Source: JBFLVQ01 sp040758525 (GTDB lineage: Bacteria > Acidobacteriota > Blastocatellia > Chloracidobacteriales > JADJPF01). From it: a stretch of DNA of 17,237 nucleotides. The stretch covers positions 1-17,237 of the forward strand of contig JBFLVQ010000125.1 in assembly GCA_040758525.1 (NCBI GenBank), written 5' to 3'. The position numbers and the translations under genes were made by a program. Positions 13,143-17,237 of the stretch are shown here, one piece after another. The number at the start of each line of letters is the position of its first letter. The stretch's first letter is position 1. The notes under the pieces are model-generated. The model ran no database searches. It had not been told where the DNA came from and worked only from the letters and a program-made list of their open reading frames with translations.

Positions 13143-16100
13143 ATGCTCAATAAAATAATCCTTTGGTCGCTTAAGAACAGGCTACTTGTTATTATAGCAG
13201 CCATCGCGCTGCTTATTTATGGGGGCATTATTGCTCTGGGATCACATATTGATGTGTTTCCAGATCTCACTGCGCCTACTGTTACAGTGCTTACCGAAGC
13301 GCATGGTCTTGCGCCAGAAGAGGTCGAATCACTTGTCACGCTGCCGATCGAGGCAGCAATGAATGGGACAGCCGGTGTCTTTCGTGTGCGCTCCAACTCG
13401 GCCATTGGTATATCGCTTGTTTTCGTTGAATTTGAATTCGGCACCGATATTTACCGTGCGCGTCAGCTTGTTACTGAAAAATTGCAGCAGGTGCGGATGC
13501 CTGCTGGAGTATTACCTCCTGTGCTTGGACCAATCTCTTCGACAATGGGCGAGATTATGCTGATCTCAATGACGAGCAAGGACACTTCACCAATGGAACT
13601 TCGCTCGCTTGCCGATTGGGTAGTGCGTCCAAGGTTACTGGGTGTGTCGGGTGTTTCGCAAGTGATGATTATTGGTGGTGAGACCAAACAATTTCAAGTT
13701 CTTGTCGATCCAAAAAAAATTGCTGACTATGAACTGACGCTCGATCAAGTAACGGAAGCCGTGCGAGCAGCCAATGCAAATGCCGCAGGTGGCTTTTTAG
13801 AACGGCCCAATGAAGAGTTCTTAATTCGTGGTCGAGCACGTGTCTATACTTCTGAAGACCTGGCAAACTCGGTCATTACTGTGCGTAATGGTGCAGCAAT
13901 TCTGATAAAGAATGTTGCTACCGTTAAAATAGGTGCGGCGCTCAAGCGTGGTGATGGCAGCTTTAATATGCAATCTGCGGTTGTTGCTACCATACAGAAA
14001 CAGCCCAATGCCAATACACTTGATGTAACAAACCAGATTGAAGAAACGCTAACCAGTTTGAAAGCTACCTTGCCACCAGATGTCACAATTGATACTAAGG
14101 CGTTTCAACAGGCCGATTTTATTAAGCGTGCGATCAGCAATGTGAATCGCGCACTTATTGAAGGTGGTATTATGGTAATGGTTGTGCTCTTTATTTTTCT
14201 CTGGAACTTTCGCACAACTTTTATCAGCCTAACTGCCATTCCACTCTCACTGATCACGGCTGTTCTAGCAATGAACTATTTTGGCCTTAGTATCAACACT
14301 ATGACACTTGGAGGGCTTGCCATTGCCATTGGTGAACTGGTAGATGATGCGATAGTGGATGTTGAAAATGTATTTAGACGATTGAAACAGAATGCTCAAC
14401 TAGGCCAGCTTGTTGCGGGTAGCCAGCCTGAGTCAGTTATCAGTGTGATTTTTAAAGCTTCCAGCGAGATCAGAAACTCAATTGTCTTCGCCACTCTCAT
14501 CATCGTTCTTGTATTTCTGCCACTTTTTAGTCTAGGCGGATTTGAGGGGCGTATGTTCGCTCCACTGGCATTTGCTTATATTATTTCCATTCTCGCTTCA
14601 CTGATTGTTGCCCTTACTGTGACACCGGTTCTTTGTTACTATCTACTCAGCCGTTCTAAAGCTGTTCATCAAGAACAGGATTCGCGTTTTGTTAGCTGGC
14701 TCAAGCGCCATTATGGACAAATTCTTAACTGGACACTACGTCATCCCTACCAAATCATCGGGGCATCGATTCTAATGCTGTTGATTGCATTTATGGTCGT
14801 GCCTTTAATGGGGCGGGAGTTTCTACCACCTTTCAATGAAGGCGCTCTGAATATTAATGTAAATTTGCCGCCTGGCACATCTCTACAAGAATCTAACCGT
14901 ATTGGTAATATCGTTGAGAACATATTACACCAGACACCTGAAGTTGTATCGACGACACGACGTACAGGACGCGCTGAACTTGACGAGCATGCCGCGGGGG
15001 TCAATACCAGTGAGCTTGAAGTCGTTACCAAAGAAGGCAGTCGGCCTCACACCGAAATGATGGAAGAGATCAGACAAAACCTCTCGCGTATACCTGGTAC
15101 TGCTGTTGAGGTAGGACAGCCTATTTCTCATAGGATTGATCATCTACTATCAGGCACGCGTGCCCAAATCGCAATTAAACTTTTCGGTCCCGATCTGGCT
15201 ACACTACGTAATAAAGCAGAAGAGATTCGCGCGGCAATGGAGAATGTACCTGGGATAGTTGATCTTCTCGTTGAGCCACAGGTCGGCGTACCCCAAGTCC
15301 AAGTAAACATGAATCGTCAGGCAGCCGCTGCAGTAGGTCTGCGCGCTGAAGATCTGACGGAAACCGTAGAAACCGCTTTTAATGGCCATATTGTCTCTCA
15401 GGTCCTGGAAGAACAGAGAACTTATGATGTGCTTGTGCGCTTTGATGATTCGGCGCGGCAATCTGTCGAATCAATTGGCGGCACATTGATCGACACTTCT
15501 GTTGGAGCAAAAGTACCTATTGCTCAGGTTGCCGAAGTACGTCTCGATCAGGGCCCTAATACCATCAACCGCGAAAATGTCCAGCGGCGTATCATCATTC
15601 AAGCTAATGTTGCTGATCGTGATCTAGGAAGTGTTATAGAAGATGTTCGCAGGGAGATTGGGCAAAAGGTTCAATTGCCCCAAGGGTACTTTGTACAGTA
15701 TGGTGGACAGTTTGAATCCCAGGAGAAAGCGGCACGACGGATCACATTGCTTTCAATTGTAGCTATTGGCGGGATATTCTTATTGCTTTATATCGCGTTG
15801 AAATCGACGCGCTCGGCTCTGCTGGTAATGGCAAATCTACCGCTAGCACTGATAGGCGGAGTTGTAATGGTCTTCGTATCAGGCGGAACGCTTTCTGTAG
15901 CCTCGCTGGTTGGATTTATAACTCTATTTGGCATTGCCACTCGCAACGGCATCATGTTGATTAGCCATTATATGCACTTGATGAAAGAAGAGGGCATTGG
16001 GTTTCGAGATGCGATTGTGCAAGGCTCAATGGAGCGTCTTAGTCCGATCTTAATGACTGCACTTGTCACCGGGATTGGTCTTATTCCGCTTGCACTTGGC

Positions 16101-16286
16101 AAAGGTGAGCCTGGCAAGGAGATTCAGCAGCCGATGGCGGTGGTTATTCTGGGTGGCATTGTTACCTCAACATTTCTCAACATGATTGTCATTCCAGCTT
16201 TATACTTAAAATATGGTCGCGCTGAAGTGCAGAGAGTAACAGAGGATTTTGCTATCGGAAATGAGTCTCCTGCTGCAGGTGATTAG
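13143..16286 (+). CDS. CzcA/CusA-family heavy-metal efflux RND transporter
   Basis: This 1047-residue inner-membrane pump has the usual full length. It starts MLNKIILWSLKNRLLV, 24 bases after the adaptor, with no evident Shine-Dalgarno. Family motifs include DVFPDLTAPTVTVLTEAHGL, the first periplasmic loop (about 34-330), TM2-TM6 with GGLAIAIGELVDDAIVDVEN in TM4 (Gly397 to Asn409), the second loop starting at REFLPPFNEGALNINVNLPP, and the C-terminal helices. In TM4 the first Asp of the CzcA-type DFG...VDGAVV.VEN proton-relay motif is Ala395; Glu398, Asp401, Asp402, Asp406 and Glu408 are present instead. By eye, positions equivalent to the three CusA copper-binding methionines are not Met (for example RIDHLLSG against RIDMLSTG), so Cu/Ag export is less likely than a divalent metal or another substrate. 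It is energised by proton influx. Confidence 0.93.
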   Translation: MLNKIILWSLKNRLLVIIAAIALLIYGGIIALGSHIDVFPDLTAPTVTVLTEAHGLAPEEVESLVTLPIEAAMNGTAGVFRVRSNSAIGISLVFVEFEFGTDIYRARQLVTEKLQQVRMPAGVLPPVLGPISSTMGEIMLISMTSKDTSPMELRSLADWVVRPRLLGVSGVSQVMIIGGETKQFQVLVDPKKIADYELTLDQVTEAVRAANANAAGGFLERPNEEFLIRGRARVYTSEDLANSVITVRNGAAILIKNVATVKIGAALKRGDGSFNMQSAVVATIQKQPNANTLDVTNQIEETLTSLKATLPPDVTIDTKAFQQADFIKRAISNVNRALIEGGIMVMVVLFIFLWNFRTTFISLTAIPLSLITAVLAMNYFGLSINTMTLGGLAIAIGELVDDAIVDVENVFRRLKQNAQLGQLVAGSQPESVISVIFKASSEIRNSIVFATLIIVLVFLPLFSLGGFEGRMFAPLAFAYIISILASLIVALTVTPVLCYYLLSRSKAVHQEQDSRFVSWLKRHYGQILNWTLRHPYQIIGASILMLLIAFMVVPLMGREFLPPFNEGALNINVNLPPGTSLQESNRIGNIVENILHQTPEVVSTTRRTGRAELDEHAAGVNTSELEVVTKEGSRPHTEMMEEIRQNLSRIPGTAVEVGQPISHRIDHLLSGTRAQIAIKLFGPDLATLRNKAEEIRAAMENVPGIVDLLVEPQVGVPQVQVNMNRQAAAAVGLRAEDLTETVETAFNGHIVSQVLEEQRTYDVLVRFDDSARQSVESIGGTLIDTSVGAKVPIAQVAEVRLDQGPNTINRENVQRRIIIQANVADRDLGSVIEDVRREIGQKVQLPQGYFVQYGGQFESQEKAARRITLLSIVAIGGIFLLLYIALKSTRSALLVMANLPLALIGGVVMVFVSGGTLSVASLVGFITLFGIATRNGIMLISHYMHLMKEEGIGFRDAIVQGSMERLSPILMTALVTGIGLIPLALGKGEPGKEIQQPMAVVILGGIVTSTFLNMIVIPALYLKYGRAEVQRVTEDFAIGNESPAAGD

Positions 16287-16521
16287 CTTTAAACTGATCA
16301 GCCAGCCGAGCATGAAAATAGTGGCTATGACGCGCTGTCTCTGGGTGATAGATAACTCCAATAGGAGGCGCATGTGTTCCATGAGAAGCTTCACCAAGCA
16401 GCACAAATGTAGCATCACCAATCAGTGCCATTAAAGGCTCATAATCGGTAGATACGCCAGTTAGTGGGTATGCAGAATCACGCACCAACTCGATTATGTA
16501 AGAATGGTTTCTATCTACCAT
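16287..16521 (-). pseudogene. Internally deleted erythromycin-esterase-family remnant
   Basis: From ATG 16521 the minus strand reads a typical N-terminus of the family: DYEPLMALIGDATFVLLGEASHGTH. It then runs without a frame break into APPIGVIYHPETARHSHYFHARLADQF, which resembles the C-terminal end of intact members (IGVIYRPETERxSHYFxARLxDQF). Intact proteins have several hundred residues between these two blocks, including the remaining catalytic histidine and glutamates. The in-frame junction lies near 16363-16374. The frame stays open to a stop at 16252, but the last residues overlap the RND gene's 3' end and show no homology. Any product would be about 89 residues and inactive. It begins 28 bases after the hydrolase gene's stop, so it was probably in the same operon. 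Confidence 0.8.
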
Positions 16522-16549
16522 GGCCTGTGCTCTTTGCTATAAAGATCCA

Positions 16550-17227
16550 TTAGCGGTAATACTGTTGAAACCACTCAACCGTAAGCTGTGCAACTTTTTT
16601 TAATGTCTCTGGTTTCTCAAATAGATTTATTGCTCCAGGAATGATCTTTAACTCTTTCTCACACTGAAGCCATTTATATGCCTCTAGGTTCATTTTGAGC
16701 GATGGTGCATCATATTCAGCGACAATAAAAAGTGTCGGTGCTTTAACCTGTTCTAGTATCGGTATCCCAACTAAATTTGACCACCCCCCACAAGATACAA
16801 TCGCGCTTATTCTTAGACCTAGTTCAGCGGCGGCAATTAAGGCGGCGCCATCAGTATTAGTATCAAAATAGCCTATTGGCAAATGCGAAGTCTTATCATC
16901 ATTTGCTACCCAACTGGTTACGTCGATAAGGCGCTCAGCCAGTAGTGTGGTATCAAAGCTACGTTGGTTATTTAGTGGTTCAGCTTTCTCCTTATCTATG
17001 AAAAGATCAAATAGTAGTGTGCCAATGTTGGCACCGCGACGAATAGTTTCTGCTATGTACTGGCTATATGAGTTAAGGCGCGTGTTACTAAACCCATGAC
17101 CAAACAGAACTATTCCATTAGCAGCTTTAGGAATATTCAACTGGCCATCTAGGATAACTATTCCAGCAGGAATTCTTACATCATGCGTGCGCGCCGCAAT
17201 CTCTACCTGTTTTGCCTGCTTACTCAT
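16550..17227 (-). CDS. Dienelactone-hydrolase-like alpha/beta-hydrolase lacking catalytic Ser and His
   Basis: The protein has 225 residues from ATG 17227, with GGAG (17237-17234) six bases upstream; the 5' end is complete in the window. The sequence follows a known alpha/beta-hydrolase family: VRIPAGIVILDGQLNIP, GIVLFGHGFSNTRLNSYSQYIAETIRR, TLLFDLFIDKE, FDTTLLAERLIDVTSW, LPIGYF, APTLFIVAEYDAP and IIPGAINLFEKPETL. Active relatives have a nucleophile elbow GYFGASTGAA; here it reads GYFDTNTDGA, so Ser becomes Asn124 and a Gly becomes Asp126. The catalytic His in PGATHLF is replaced by Asn201 in PGAINLF. Asp173 remains. The frame is fully open with a good ribosome site, so it is either a recently inactivated gene or a non-enzymatic homologue. 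Such hydrolases often neighbour erythromycin-esterase genes, and a decayed one follows directly here. Confidence 0.82.
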   Translation of the reverse strand: MSKQAKQVEIAARTHDVRIPAGIVILDGQLNIPKAANGIVLFGHGFSNTRLNSYSQYIAETIRRGANIGTLLFDLFIDKEKAEPLNNQRSFDTTLLAERLIDVTSWVANDDKTSHLPIGYFDTNTDGAALIAAAELGLRISAIVSCGGWSNLVGIPILEQVKAPTLFIVAEYDAPSLKMNLEAYKWLQCEKELKIIPGAINLFEKPETLKKVAQLTVEWFQQYYR

Positions 17228-17237
17228 TTCTAGCTCC

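Overview
The window looks like chromosomal DNA of a diderm (Gram-negative) bacterium. It encodes a complete tripartite RND/TolC efflux system, an outer-membrane-type lipoprotein and a MacB-like ABC system. Base composition is moderate and uneven: AT-rich on the left, clearly GC-richer from about 3.0 to 8.1 kb, intermediate on the right. The gene mix (BlaI/M56 pair, HME-RND efflux, a FhlA-like sigma-54 regulator remnant, DUF427, erythromycin-esterase and dienelactone-hydrolase-like genes) would suit Acidobacteriota or a similar soil lineage, but that placement is inference. I saw no rRNA, tRNA, CRISPR array or transposase.

Layout. (1) 1-2150: two plus-strand genes of uncertain role, a peptidoglycan-binding/glucosaminidase-like protein with no signal peptide (86-1414) and a secreted or anchored hypothetical (1505-2149), separated by a probable terminator. 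(2) 2190-2965, minus strand: an intact DUF427 gene flanked by debris. The debris is a sigma-54 activator that kept its two ends and lost its middle, and a C-terminal acetyltransferase-like fragment. (3) 2986-8070: a GC-richer cassette with an ABC ATPase and MacB/FtsX-type permease on the minus strand, divergent from a PhoP-like response regulator and PhoQ-like kinase on the plus strand. Between them lie four hexamers at an exact 11-bp period, two facing each way, each pair followed by a -10-like box. (4) 8365-16286, plus strand: BlaI-family repressor and M56 metalloprotease, a terminator, then a YtkA/FixH-like lipoprotein, TolC-family protein, membrane-fusion adaptor and CzcA/CusA-family RND pump. 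Matching palindromes overlap the blaI promoter and lie just upstream of the efflux genes. (5) 16287-17227, minus strand: an internally deleted erythromycin-esterase remnant and an alpha/beta-hydrolase that has lost the expected Ser and His.

How the genes may work together. The ABC/two-component cassette resembles an envelope-stress or peptide-detoxification module in which one mirrored operator could switch both transcription units. In the right half, BlaI and its M56 protease appear to control themselves and a heavy-metal-type efflux operon through a shared operator. The protease has no C-terminal sensor domain, so the inducing signal is unknown. The lipoprotein that opens the efflux operon looks like the N-terminal domain of related adaptors, encoded here as a separate gene. 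At least three decayed gene remnants sit at the edges of these modules, which suggests a region that gains and loses genes.
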